Shown here one piece after another: positions 50,154-59,117 of a stretch of DNA of 64,000 nucleotides. Within the stretch, counting starts at the first letter, position 1, and each line of letters starts with the position of its first letter. This DNA comes from Leptospiraceae bacterium (GTDB lineage: Bacteria > Spirochaetota > Leptospiria > Turneriellales > Turneriellaceae). The notes below the pieces were generated by a model that was given only the letters and a program-made list of their open reading frames with translations, was not told where the DNA came from and searched no databases. Made by a program: the position numbers and the translations under genes. Location of the stretch: NCBI GenBank assembly GCA_020440825.1, contig JAGRNJ010000001.1, forward strand, positions 54,089 to 118,088, given 5' to 3'.

Positions 50154-50633
50154 CTATTTCGTTGATTTTTGAAGAAAACGGATAAGACCTTCTGTTGAAC
50201 GATCAAGTATGGCAAACACATCTCTGAATGCTTCAGGACCATGACCCCAGGGGTCTGGAACGTCCCCGGCTTTTGCTTCAAATTTTTCAGTTTCAAACTG
50301 CCGCATGAGAAACACCTTCTCTTTACTGACACCAAACTCATGCAACAGAGCGTGGTAATTGTTGGCATCCATTGCAATTAAATAATCAAACTCACGACCG
50401 TCTGAAGAAGTCACCGGACGGGAACGCTGCTTTTCAATGCTGACAGAGTTCTCTTTTGCCACTTTGATTGACCCTGAATGCGGGAGCTCACCCTCATGCC
50501 AGGCTGATACCCCTGCTGAATCGGCAAAATAGCAGTCTTGCAGGTTCATTTTGGCAATCTTATCTTCAAAGATGCCCTGTGCGAGTGGTGATCGGCAGAT
50601 ATTGCCCAGGCAGACAAACAGTATCTTTTTCAT
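50154..50633 (-). CDS. Low-molecular-weight protein tyrosine phosphatase family
   Basis: 159 residues. The P-loop VCLGNICRSP contains C8 and R14 of the C-x5-R signature, and the general acid is D127 in VPDPWG. In bacteria such enzymes dephosphorylate tyrosine kinases or act in exopolysaccharide control. It starts two bases after the hypothetical gene and closes the miaB-sigma-hisD run. The family includes arsenate reductases, but the DPW motif favours a phosphatase. Confidence 0.9.
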   Translation of the reverse strand: MKKILFVCLGNICRSPLAQGIFEDKIAKMNLQDCYFADSAGVSAWHEGELPHSGSIKVAKENSVSIEKQRSRPVTSSDGREFDYLIAMDANNYHALLHEFGVSKEKVFLMRQFETEKFEAKAGDVPDPWGHGPEAFRDVFAILDRSTEGLIRFLQKSTK

Positions 50634-50635
50634 GG

Positions 50636-51106
50636 CTATGCCAGTTTTGAAACGCCCGCACCGCTGTAAAACGATCTCAATATTCCGATACCAGACAAAA
50701 TTTTTGAATCTTCATCATTAAGGGCTGGCATGTCTGTATCAAGTATTTCTTCGGGAACACTCGACTGCCACATATCATAAAAATATCGGGCAATCGCCAG
50801 CGTGCCCCTCGGCAGGTACATTCTTCCGTCTTGGGCATAAAAAATAGGAATCTGGCTGCTTTTAAAAAAATCAGGAACAGTGAACACTGTGTTTTCAATT
50901 TCAAGCTGCATTTCGAGGGTACCTTTTTGCTCATCGGGAAGCGGAAACCTGCCCAAATCCCGCAGCCGAACTTCATTTGTATGAGAAAAATCCCAGGGAT
51001 CAGAATGCATCCAGCTTCCCGGCTCAAGATACCAGCCTCCTGTTGAATCTACTTTAACAGGTAAATTTTTATGCGGTTTCAATGATGTGACAGTTAAGCT
51101 TGGCAT
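50636..51106 (-). CDS. Hypothetical protein between hisD and the phosphatase
   Basis: 156 residues, no signal peptide or membrane helix, not recognised. It begins MPSLTVTSLKPHKNLPVKVD and contains several short Trp- and Pro-rich segments (GGWYLEPGSWMHSDPWDF). Its ATG shares one base with the hisD stop and its stop is two bases from the phosphatase start, so it is almost certainly translated within that operon. Function unknown. Confidence 0.8.
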   Translation of the reverse strand: MPSLTVTSLKPHKNLPVKVDSTGGWYLEPGSWMHSDPWDFSHTNEVRLRDLGRFPLPDEQKGTLEMQLEIENTVFTVPDFFKSSQIPIFYAQDGRMYLPRGTLAIARYFYDMWQSSVPEEILDTDMPALNDEDSKILSGIGILRSFYSGAGVSKLA

Positions 51107-52431
51107 TAGGTTTCCTCAAATCTGGCCAGAACTGACCACCCATGTTCATCAAACAGGCCCTCTACTTTCGACATTTCTTCAATAGCAGCTGCACCTGCCT
51201 GTAAACCCGGGCGGGTTATATGCTGCCAGGTGACGCGGCGATAAAAACTTTGGACACTTACTCCAGATGCATAACGGGCAGCAGAACTGGTTGGTAAAAT
51301 ATGATTTGTACCAGTATAATAATCACCGGCTGCTACGGGCGCATAATCTCCCAGAAAAATGCTGCCAGCACATTTGATGGCCGGCAATAACTCTAGCGGG
51401 TTTTCTGTCTGAATTTCGAGATGCTCGGGGGCGTATAAATTCGAAAATTCAACCGCCTCTTGCAATGAGTCTACTATAAAAATGTACCCATTGCGCTGCA
51501 TCGCAGCTCTGGTTATATGTGAGCGGGTACCCCTTGACTCAATCGCTTTTTCAAGCATTTCACTGGTTCGCTGTGCCAGGTCCCGATCGGTAACTAGAAG
51601 AATTGCACTCGAGTTTTCATCATGCTCTGCCTGCGCAAGCAGATCGTGAGCCAACCAGTAAGGGTTCGACCGGTGATCAGAAATAATCAAGACTTCTGAA
51701 GGGCCTGCAAAAGAATCAATGCCGCTCAGATTCTTTTGAGCGACAAAATTCTTAGCCGCCGCCACATAGATATTTCCCGGCCCGTAAATAAAGTCTGCCT
51801 GAGAGATTCCGAGCTCAGGAATCCCATAAGCTGCAGCAAGAACAGCCTGTGCCCCACCAGCCTGCAAAATGCCTGTAACCCCGGACAGGGCAGCAACTGC
51901 TTGTACAATATCAGAAACCTGCCCGCTTTCTTTTTCAGGAGGGGAAAGCAGTAGAATATTTTCGACCCCTGCAATCTGCGCCGGAATTACTCCCATCATG
52001 ACGGTCGAAGGGTAAAGCGCTTTGCCACCCGGCACATAGAGTGCTGCACTGTCAAAAGGGACAAATTTATAGCCCAACGTATTGCCAGCGATCTGGGTAT
52101 CAAACGATGTGGGAATCTGGGCCTTGTGAAACTCTCGAATATTCTGCATTGCAAGAGAAAAGGCCTCCAGAGATTTGGCAGAACTTTTTTTAACTCTTTC
52201 TAAAGCCTGCTGCAGGTGATAACGAGTGAGCAGCATAGGCTCTGGTATCACTTTGTCAAATCTAAGACTTGCTTCCCGCAAAGCTGTATGTGCATTCTTT
52301 TCAAATGCAGCAGCAAGCGGATGGATTACCTCTTTTATTATATCATCAAGATCAAGAGACTCCCTGCGCAAAATGGAGGTTCGGTCTTTTTCAGACAGAT
52401 CTTTGAGAGTTTGAATTTGCACCAGAGACAT
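51106..52431 (-). CDS. hisD: Histidinol dehydrogenase
   Basis: 441 residues. YVPGGKALYPSTVMM, QAGGAQAVLAAAYG, GPGNIYVAAAK, FAGPSEVL and the catalytic EHDENSSA region are characteristic. It catalyses the last two oxidations of histidine biosynthesis, with Zn and NAD. It stands apart from other his genes, in an operon with a sigma factor and miaB. It follows the sigma gene by five bases. Confidence 0.95.
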   Translation of the reverse strand: MSLVQIQTLKDLSEKDRTSILRRESLDLDDIIKEVIHPLAAAFEKNAHTALREASLRFDKVIPEPMLLTRYHLQQALERVKKSSAKSLEAFSLAMQNIREFHKAQIPTSFDTQIAGNTLGYKFVPFDSAALYVPGGKALYPSTVMMGVIPAQIAGVENILLLSPPEKESGQVSDIVQAVAALSGVTGILQAGGAQAVLAAAYGIPELGISQADFIYGPGNIYVAAAKNFVAQKNLSGIDSFAGPSEVLIISDHRSNPYWLAHDLLAQAEHDENSSAILLVTDRDLAQRTSEMLEKAIESRGTRSHITRAAMQRNGYIFIVDSLQEAVEFSNLYAPEHLEIQTENPLELLPAIKCAGSIFLGDYAPVAAGDYYTGTNHILPTSSAARYASGVSVQSFYRRVTWQHITRPGLQAGAAAIEEMSKVEGLFDEHGWSVLARFEET

Positions 52432-52436
52432 GGAAA

Positions 52437-53021
52437 TTATTCTACCAGATCATCCCTTTCTAGAATACCCTGCTCTTTCATACGGGCTAAAACAGAGGCT
52501 ACAATTCTTTTCAGGGTACGTTGTGAAATATCAAAGATTTTCATAAGGTCGCGGTATTTCATGCCCTCCATCTTATGCAATATAAAGATACTGCGCTCCT
52601 GATCATTGAGATGATCTAAAAAATAATGAACTTTTTTGTGAAAGTCTTTTTTAAGAAGATCAACCTCGCTGTTCGAGTCGCCAGCAGGCTCAATATTATT
52701 CAAAGCTTTGGTCATATGCCGAGCCCTGCTGCGAGAAAAAGAAAGACACATATTGCGGGCAACTCGCAGCAACCAGGCTTCTATTCGTCCGGTCGAAGTA
52801 TCAAGGCGCGGAAGGCGATCATAAAAAAGAAGAAACAGTTCTTGTAGAAGATCTAATGCATCTTCACGATTGCCAATGGTTTTGGCAATGTAATTGAAAA
52901 TCTTCAGATGGTAGCGGTCGTAGATTTCCCGAAATCTCTCTTCATCAACTGCCGAATGCGCAGTTTTCTTAGGTTCTGTAATTTCAGAACTATTCTGGGT
53001 GTTCAAAACCTGCTTATTCAT
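52437..53021 (-). CDS. ECF-type RNA polymerase sigma factor
   Basis: 194 residues. Region 2 (ALDLLQELFLLFYDRLPRLD, RVARNMCLSFSRSRAR) and region 4 with a helix-turn-helix (YRDLMKIFDISQRTLKRIVASVLARM) are evident, and regions 1.2 and 3 are lacking, as in ECF sigmas. No anti-sigma gene is adjacent. The ATG overlaps the miaB stop by eight bases, and hisD follows five bases later. Its regulon is unknown. Confidence 0.9.
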   Translation of the reverse strand: MNKQVLNTQNSSEITEPKKTAHSAVDEERFREIYDRYHLKIFNYIAKTIGNREDALDLLQELFLLFYDRLPRLDTSTGRIEAWLLRVARNMCLSFSRSRARHMTKALNNIEPAGDSNSEVDLLKKDFHKKVHYFLDHLNDQERSIFILHKMEGMKYRDLMKIFDISQRTLKRIVASVLARMKEQGILERDDLVE

Positions 53022-54420
53022 TTACACCCGCAGAATTTATGATTACTGCTTTTCCCAACAGACTCATGGCAGTCGTTTTTTCAATTTTCACGTCAATCAT
53101 TTCCCCGGTTAGTGTATCGGCATTCTCAACAGCATCTGGGACAGGAAAAATTACCTTTTTGCCGTTGGTCATCCGCCCTGTTAAATGATCTTCACTTCTT
53201 CGTGAAACTGATTCAACCAGAACGTTAACGGTACGCCCAATAAATCTCTCATTCATTTTCAGAGATCGTTGCATCTGGGCATCGATCAATCTGCTTAACC
53301 GGGAACTTTTCTGATCTGCGGTAACATCATCTTTATAACGGCGGGCAGCAATGGTGCCCTTGCGTTTTGAGTATGCAAACATAAAGGCAGTGTCAAACTC
53401 TGCCTCTTGCATTACATCCATAGTTTCTTGAAACTGGGCCTCGGTTTCACCGGGAAAACCTACAATTACGTCTGTACTGATTGCAACATCGGGAACCTTT
53501 TCTCTGAATTCCCTTACCAGCTCTAAAAAATTTTGAGCTGTATAATTGCGTTTCATATTGCGCAAAACCTCATTTGAACCAGATTGCAACGGCATATGTA
53601 CAGAATTGCAAAACCGGGGATTTGAAGCCATTAGTTCAATGAGTTCAAGCGGAAAATCTTTCGGGTGGGGAGAAGTAAAATATATACGAGGAATCTTGGT
53701 ATGCTCAAGCAGATAGCGAATTAAATCAGTAAAGCGATAGTTCTCAAAATTATACGAGTTTACATTCTGGCCAAGCAGAACAACCGATTGCATACCAGAT
53801 GCATGTAGGGTATCTATCTCAAGTTTAATCGATTCGGGCGGCCGCGATCTTTCTCTTCCCCGGGTATAAGGTACAACACAGAATGCACAAAAATTATCGC
53901 AACCACGCTGTATGGTTACAAAGGCAGTTACTGAATTTCTCTGAGAAGACAGGTGATGTTCAACATTGGGAATCACATCATCATAGGTTTCAGTGCGGGA
54001 AAGATGCAGATAAGCCTTTTGAAACTCTGCAGCTTCCTGCTCAAGATTGCTTAAAAACTTGGGCAGATTTCTCAACTCATCTGGCCCCATTACAAAATCA
54101 ACCGGCAGGTTTTCATACAGAAGCTCTTCCCGCAGATTTTGTGCCATACAACCCAAGATGCCGATCTTAGCCCCTTTTTTCTGCAGATTCTGCATCTGCC
54201 GAAGGCGATTATAGACTTTTACATGAGCATTCTCACGAATTGCACAGGTATTCAATAAAATAAGTTCCGCATCAGAAGGCTCACTGACTATTTGACCACC
54301 GGTTTCTTCGAGTATTTTACGGGCAATCAGTGAATCATATTCATTCATTTGACAGCCATAAGTTTCAATATAAAATGAATTTGGCTGTTTTTTTGGCACC
54401 CTGAGTTTCTGTGATGACAT
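53014..54420 (-). CDS. miaB: tRNA-2-methylthio-N6-dimethylallyladenosine synthase MiaB
   Basis: 468 residues. The UPF0004 domain has C23, C59 and C91 for one [4Fe-4S] cluster. The radical-SAM motif GCDNFCAFC supplies C174, C178 and C181 for the second. A C-terminal TRAM domain begins near 385. It methylthiolates A37 in tRNAs reading UNN codons. Related RimO/MtaB enzymes differ, but the YGCQMN and PYTRGRERSRP pattern favours MiaB. Confidence 0.95.
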   Translation of the reverse strand: MSSQKLRVPKKQPNSFYIETYGCQMNEYDSLIARKILEETGGQIVSEPSDAELILLNTCAIRENAHVKVYNRLRQMQNLQKKGAKIGILGCMAQNLREELLYENLPVDFVMGPDELRNLPKFLSNLEQEAAEFQKAYLHLSRTETYDDVIPNVEHHLSSQRNSVTAFVTIQRGCDNFCAFCVVPYTRGRERSRPPESIKLEIDTLHASGMQSVVLLGQNVNSYNFENYRFTDLIRYLLEHTKIPRIYFTSPHPKDFPLELIELMASNPRFCNSVHMPLQSGSNEVLRNMKRNYTAQNFLELVREFREKVPDVAISTDVIVGFPGETEAQFQETMDVMQEAEFDTAFMFAYSKRKGTIAARRYKDDVTADQKSSRLSRLIDAQMQRSLKMNERFIGRTVNVLVESVSRRSEDHLTGRMTNGKKVIFPVPDAVENADTLTGEMIDVKIEKTTAMSLLGKAVIINSAGVNE

Positions 54421-54523
54421 ATATTAATATTCCGAGAGGCATACTCTGATTTTGCCTTTCTTAAATCTATATAAAGCCAGAATCACTTGTCAAGAATTAT
54501 ATACGTTTACCCGATCAATTATT

Positions 54524-55510
54524 ATGCGCTGCCCCAGATTTTTATTTAATAGATTCCAAATTTCAGGTTTTAGATCAAAACCTGTTTTATCATTTAGAAT
54601 TCCCGGAAAAAAAAGAAATCTGGTGATCATTTGTTTTGCGTTTCTGTTGTCAATTTACAGATGTGGCCCCATGAGCGAATCTCACTCACGAACTATCTTA
54701 AGCGAAATCAAAGATACCCGCGACGAGATTCTACAGAAACTGGCAGTTACCGATGACGATTGTAACGATTGTGAGTTTTGGACAGTCTGGGATTTTGACG
54801 GCACAATTCTGCATGGTGATTGTACTGAAGGCCTGAAAGATGAGAATGGCAGAACCGTTTTCAAAGGCCTGGCAGAGCTTGCCATTGAACGTCAATTTGC
54901 CAAAGATTATATTGGTGAGAATGCGGTGACTGATTTTTTTACAGAGTACAGAAGCCGGGAAAAAAAAGATCATCTCGATGCCTATACATACATCGTTAAA
55001 ATTTTTGCAGGCAGCCGTGAAAAAGATATTCGAACCCTTGCCCGGGAAAGTCATCGAGATCAGTACAAACCATATTATTTTCAAAGTTCAGTGCAAATGC
55101 TGCACGGTTTAAAGATCGCTGGTATTCGCAATATTGTAATCTCTGCCAGTGCTGAATTTTTTGTACAGGAGGCAGGCGGGTTCATACCTGTACAGCAAAG
55201 TGATATTCACGGAATTCAGGTAGAGAAAAAAGAAGGAATTCTTACCGATCGCATCATCGACCCTGTTACATATGCAGAGGGAAAAGCCCAGCTGCTCAAA
55301 TCGCTGGTCGAAGCCTCAGGAAAAAGAATATTTCTACTCGCAGGGTTTGGCAACAGCTACGGCACAGATGGCCCCTTTCTGCAGTACATCGCACAACAGA
55401 AATTGCCGACTGGCAAGAGTACAGTTCTTATGATCAACGGTGGTCAAGAACCTGTGCAATATGCAGGTCTTTTTCAACGTGTAGAGCAAAAATCAGTACT
55501 TGGTAAATAA
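54524..55510 (+). CDS. HAD-superfamily phosphatase with N-terminal membrane anchor
   Basis: 328 residues from ATG 54524; an upstream start at 54452 is possible. A basic stretch (GKKR) and the hydrophobic NLVIICFAFLLSIYRC end at Cys47, either a loose lipobox or an anchor. The HAD motif I is WDFDGTI (D90/D92), motif II ISASAEFF, and motif IV near GFGNSYGTDGPF. The phosphatase domain would therefore lie outside the cytoplasm. One base separates its stop from the Na/Pi symporter gene. The 46-residue n-region is unusually long for a signal peptide. Confidence 0.8.
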   Translation: MRCPRFLFNRFQISGFRSKPVLSFRIPGKKRNLVIICFAFLLSIYRCGPMSESHSRTILSEIKDTRDEILQKLAVTDDDCNDCEFWTVWDFDGTILHGDCTEGLKDENGRTVFKGLAELAIERQFAKDYIGENAVTDFFTEYRSREKKDHLDAYTYIVKIFAGSREKDIRTLARESHRDQYKPYYFQSSVQMLHGLKIAGIRNIVISASAEFFVQEAGGFIPVQQSDIHGIQVEKKEGILTDRIIDPVTYAEGKAQLLKSLVEASGKRIFLLAGFGNSYGTDGPFLQYIAQQKLPTGKSTVLMINGGQEPVQYAGLFQRVEQKSVLGK

Positions 55511-55511
55511 G

Positions 55512-56483
55512 ATGCAAAGTTCTGGTGAACTGTTTATTTTGATACTTACGTATATCATCCTGTTTTTGCATGGCTTGCAGGGTTTTTCAAAAGAATTACA
55601 GAATCTAGGTGCCGATTATCTGAATCGCGGACTCAAAAAAGTTTCGTCAAGTCGTATCGGTGGTTTTTTATTCGGGGCAGCAACTACAGCTGTCATTCAA
55701 TCGAGCAGTGCAGTCACCTCAATCACAGTTGCGATGGTAGATGCCGGCGTTTTTACATTCCGCAATTCTCTACCAGTTTTGCTCGGTGCAAACATCGGCA
55801 CGACCGCTACCTCATGGCTTGTTTCATATAAGTTAACCGGTATAGGCCCGGTTGTAATCATACTCGGTACGTTCATCGGAATTTTACCCTACCGCATACG
55901 ACTCATTGGTAACTCACTGTTTTATTTTGGCTTTATTTTATTCAGTCTGGACCTTATAAGCTCTGCATTGAGACCGTTGCAGAATGAACCAGCAATTCAA
56001 GAAATTTTACTGAACTGGAATAATCCCTATGTTGCGGCTCTCGGCGGAATGATTGTGACTGCAATCGTACAATCAAGTTCTGTGGTGAGTGGTATGGCAA
56101 TTCTGTTGCACAGCTTTGGTTTCATCTCTGTTCAGGAAGGTATTGGTATTATTTTAGGTGCAATCATTGGAACAACGTCAACCGCATTGATTGCCAGTAC
56201 CCAGTTTAATCGGGCTGCGAAGCTTTCTGCAATTGTAAACTTCATGTTTCATTTCACCGGTGCAGTTGTTCTTATTCCCTTTATTGAGCCGATTGCCTCG
56301 CTTGCAAATATGATTGAGACACCAGATGACAGGCAGCTTGCCCTGGCTCATACATTTATAACATTGATGATTTCGATGTCGTTCATCTGGTTTACAAGAC
56401 AAATTGGCGACTGGGTCTCTTCATGGCGACTCATGTCGAGTGAACCTGACTCTATGCCTCCTGAAGACCCTGGAGTTTCCTAG
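55512..56483 (+). CDS. Na+/Pi cotransporter family (NptA-like) membrane protein
   Basis: 323 residues from ATG 55512. The two inverted-repeat motifs TTAVIQSSSAVTS and VTAIVQSSSVVSG, plus LLGANIGTTATS and ILGAIIGTTST, are diagnostic of the PF02690 family. It lacks the C-terminal PhoU-like domain of longer homologues. It probably imports phosphate with sodium. The neighbour is an extracytoplasmic phosphatase, which would supply Pi, and NQR could supply the sodium gradient. Confidence 0.92.
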   Translation: MQSSGELFILILTYIILFLHGLQGFSKELQNLGADYLNRGLKKVSSSRIGGFLFGAATTAVIQSSSAVTSITVAMVDAGVFTFRNSLPVLLGANIGTTATSWLVSYKLTGIGPVVIILGTFIGILPYRIRLIGNSLFYFGFILFSLDLISSALRPLQNEPAIQEILLNWNNPYVAALGGMIVTAIVQSSSVVSGMAILLHSFGFISVQEGIGIILGAIIGTTSTALIASTQFNRAAKLSAIVNFMFHFTGAVVLIPFIEPIASLANMIETPDDRQLALAHTFITLMISMSFIWFTRQIGDWVSSWRLMSSEPDSMPPEDPGVS

Positions 56484-56552
56484 CGCCGCTTTTTCAATAA
56501 CCCGCTGGTCAGTAAACACTTTACCAAATGAGTTTACTTCACAATTTGCAAT

Positions 56553-57620
56553 ATGAATAAACTTGTTTCGGCACCAATACTTATATTATTGCTGAGTCTC
56601 TCTTCTACAAACTGTAAAAAAAATGCCGGGGATCAGTCATCCGCCCCTGACCCTTCAACTCGCCTGCAAATATTTCAAGCCACTAAGCAGGAAAATTTAA
56701 AACCAACAATCTGGGACACAGGAGACACAACCATTACCAACGAAGATCGGCTTGATCTTTTTCAATCTCATGTGGCAGACCTGGGAGGTGGCTATATCGG
56801 TGTCGGTTCAACCCAGAATTTTTCTCTCGCGGCCTGGGCCAAAACAGAATATATGTGGCTGATGGATTTCACCCGCGTTGTGGTCTGGGCGAACCGGGTA
56901 AATATCGCATTTTTAAAAAACGCCAAGACACCGGCAGAGTTCAGAGAGTTGTGGGACAAGAAGTCAGAACAGAAAGTATACACAATACTTGATAAAGAGT
57001 ATTCTAACGACCCTGAATTGAACGATTATAAAAAAGCATGGAAAATCTCAAACCCGTTTCAGCGCCAGCGCTTCCGCATCGACGACAAGATTCATGCCAA
57101 ACGAAATACCCAGCTCTGGTTGTACAGCCAGCCGACTTACGATCATATTCGTGAGCTTGCAGTACAAGGGAAAATGATTGCAGTGAAAGGTGATCTACGC
57201 GGGCCAACGACAGTGCTATCGATTGCTGAAACGGCCCGTAAGATGCAGATTCCGATTCGCGTTATCTACTATTCGAATGCTGAAGAATATTTTGATCTGG
57301 CGGATGACTTTCGCCGCAACTGGCTTGCAGTACCGGTCGACGAGAAATCGAAAATTGTTCGTACAATTTCTGTGCATCGAAATAAATTCCCGTGGGCAGA
57401 AGACTCAGATTTCTCGACCGACCGTGGTTTTCATTATGCCATTCAACCTGCGCTCAATTTTCAGGCCTGGTTGAAAAAAGCAAAACCCGGCCTGCGCACC
57501 TTCAAAATTCTGCAACGCGGTGAAACAAGCCCAGAGGGATTCACCATGATGAACAGTCTGCCACTGCCTGAAGATATACAGGAAACAGTTTCAGCCGAAG
57601 CCAACTCAAGTCAGAAATGA
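56553..57620 (+). CDS. Lipoprotein of unknown function
   Basis: 355 residues. A signal peptide ends in SSTNC, giving Cys21 as likely lipidation site. The core has GGGYIGVGSTQNFSLAAWA, a hydrophobic DFTRVVVWANR helix and a later GDLRGPTTVLSIAETARKM / VIYYSNAEEYF segment, which looks like one folded enzyme-like domain. I believe related lipoproteins occur in leptospires, but I cannot name a function. Its stop overlaps the next gene by four bases (ATGA). Confidence 0.8.
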   Translation: MNKLVSAPILILLLSLSSTNCKKNAGDQSSAPDPSTRLQIFQATKQENLKPTIWDTGDTTITNEDRLDLFQSHVADLGGGYIGVGSTQNFSLAAWAKTEYMWLMDFTRVVVWANRVNIAFLKNAKTPAEFRELWDKKSEQKVYTILDKEYSNDPELNDYKKAWKISNPFQRQRFRIDDKIHAKRNTQLWLYSQPTYDHIRELAVQGKMIAVKGDLRGPTTVLSIAETARKMQIPIRVIYYSNAEEYFDLADDFRRNWLAVPVDEKSKIVRTISVHRNKFPWAEDSDFSTDRGFHYAIQPALNFQAWLKKAKPGLRTFKILQRGETSPEGFTMMNSLPLPEDIQETVSAEANSSQK

Positions 57621-58726
57621 TTGGTCAAAGAAATTTTATAATGAGGACAATAAGACAGATTACCGCGGTAACCCTCGGCCTGCTTGTAATTCAATGCAGC
57701 TCTGCGGCGAAAAAAGATGCCCCGATAATCTCACAAAAAGTCATTCCGGGAATCCCGGGTGCGGTATTTATTCAACGCATACAGACAGATCAACAGCCTA
57801 AACAGGTATGCTTTCACCCGAGTCGCGATGAAATATATGTCACCAATCTGGGAGGCACTGCAGCCAAGTCTACCGGACCTGGCTCTCTACAGATTTTCAA
57901 AAAGTCTACGGGTGAGCTGCTTTTTCGTCAACCTGCGATCGCGGCTGTAGAGTGTTTACTCGACCTGAGCGATGAAAATGTGCTGTATTACTCAGACATG
58001 TTCAGTGATGAAATAGTCAAATTTGACCTGGTTAACCGAAAAGTTCTTTATCGAGCCTCGATCAAAGAAAACAACATTAGTAATTTTCGAGGGACGAACT
58101 ACCGCTATATGCCCAAAATTATAGAACCTGACACAATCAACAAACGGCTGTACGTCTCAATGTGGCTAGACGGGGTAAGTGTTATCAACTCAGAAACCGG
58201 GGAATTTATTCGGCGTTTTCCGCGTTTTTGTTCCCACCCGCGCGGCCTCATGATTGAAAAGAATACTTTGTTTGTTATGTGCTACGGGGTGCCAGACGGC
58301 CCGGGAGAAATTGTACAGCTCGATACAGTCACGGGCCAGGTAATCTCAAGGCTCAATACGGGAGGCTCTCCACGGCATATTGTTCGAATTTCTAAAGAAA
58401 AAGCACTGATCAGTAATCTGAATGCCGGGCTTATTTATCTGTATGACTTTACGAAAGGAGCAATAGACAAGTCTTTAAAAACCGGGGCAGCAAATACAAT
58501 AGTTCTCGACCCGGGCAAAGAATTTGTTTATGTCAATGACAGGTCGCACAATAAAATTTATATCGTGAGTATTCAAGAATGGAAAATCCTTACAACCATA
58601 AGCACAGGGCCTTTTCCTACCGGGCTGGATGTCTCACGCGATGGCAGGTTTCTTGCGGTAACTAATTTTGACGACGCAAGTTTTGATCTCTTTGAACTGA
58701 AACGTGGACAGCAAAGTATTCAATAA
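57617..58726 (+). CDS. Beta-propeller (YVTN-like) lipoprotein
   Basis: 369 residues. The N terminus has two possible starts (57617 and 57641) and ends its hydrophobic stretch at Cys27 (LLVIQC). The rest is a seven-bladed propeller pattern with blades ending in xIYVTNLGG, NVLYYSDMF, RLYVSMWLDG, TLFVMCYG, KALISNLNAG, FVYVNDRSHN and FLAVTNFDD. Such proteins are binding platforms at the cell envelope. It is coupled to the preceding lipoprotein gene and followed by a VOC-family gene overlapping its stop by 23 bp. Confidence 0.85.
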   Translation: MIGQRNFIMRTIRQITAVTLGLLVIQCSSAAKKDAPIISQKVIPGIPGAVFIQRIQTDQQPKQVCFHPSRDEIYVTNLGGTAAKSTGPGSLQIFKKSTGELLFRQPAIAAVECLLDLSDENVLYYSDMFSDEIVKFDLVNRKVLYRASIKENNISNFRGTNYRYMPKIIEPDTINKRLYVSMWLDGVSVINSETGEFIRRFPRFCSHPRGLMIEKNTLFVMCYGVPDGPGEIVQLDTVTGQVISRLNTGGSPRHIVRISKEKALISNLNAGLIYLYDFTKGAIDKSLKTGAANTIVLDPGKEFVYVNDRSHNKIYIVSIQEWKILTTISTGPFPTGLDVSRDGRFLAVTNFDDASFDLFELKRGQQSIQ

Positions 58727-59117
58727 TCTATCATATATCACCCTGTTGACTAACAACCTGAAGGGGATGTCAGAGTTTTATGAAAAGATCTTTTCATGGC
58801 AGGCGAAAGCTGTCAATGACAGCATGATTGTTTTTCATCTGCCGAATCTTAAACTGGCTCTGGTAAACAGAAGTCTGATAGAACATGAATTTCCTGAAAT
58901 CAAGAAAATAAAAAATCAAAAGCCAGAATCGAACAATACACTTTTATCTTATAATTTGAGCTCTAAGAAAGATGTCGATGCATGGTTTAAGAACTCTGCC
59001 CTGCAACAGGGGAATATCATTCAAACACCAAAAACAACATCATGGGGAAGTTATGCAGGACTCATGCAAGATCCCGAGTATAATTTATGGGAAATAAATT
59101 TTACCCATGCAGTATGA
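58704..59117 (+). CDS. VOC (glyoxalase/bleomycin-resistance) superfamily protein
   Basis: 137 residues from a GTG that overlaps the propeller gene. ITLLTNNLKGMSEFYEKIFSW at the N terminus and DPEYNLWEINF at the C terminus are VOC half-domain signatures. Metal ligands are not all obvious, so catalysis is uncertain. It overlaps prmC by 11 bp. Confidence 0.8.
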   Translation: MDSKVFNNLSYITLLTNNLKGMSEFYEKIFSWQAKAVNDSMIVFHLPNLKLALVNRSLIEHEFPEIKKIKNQKPESNNTLLSYNLSSKKDVDAWFKNSALQQGNIIQTPKTTSWGSYAGLMQDPEYNLWEINFTHAV

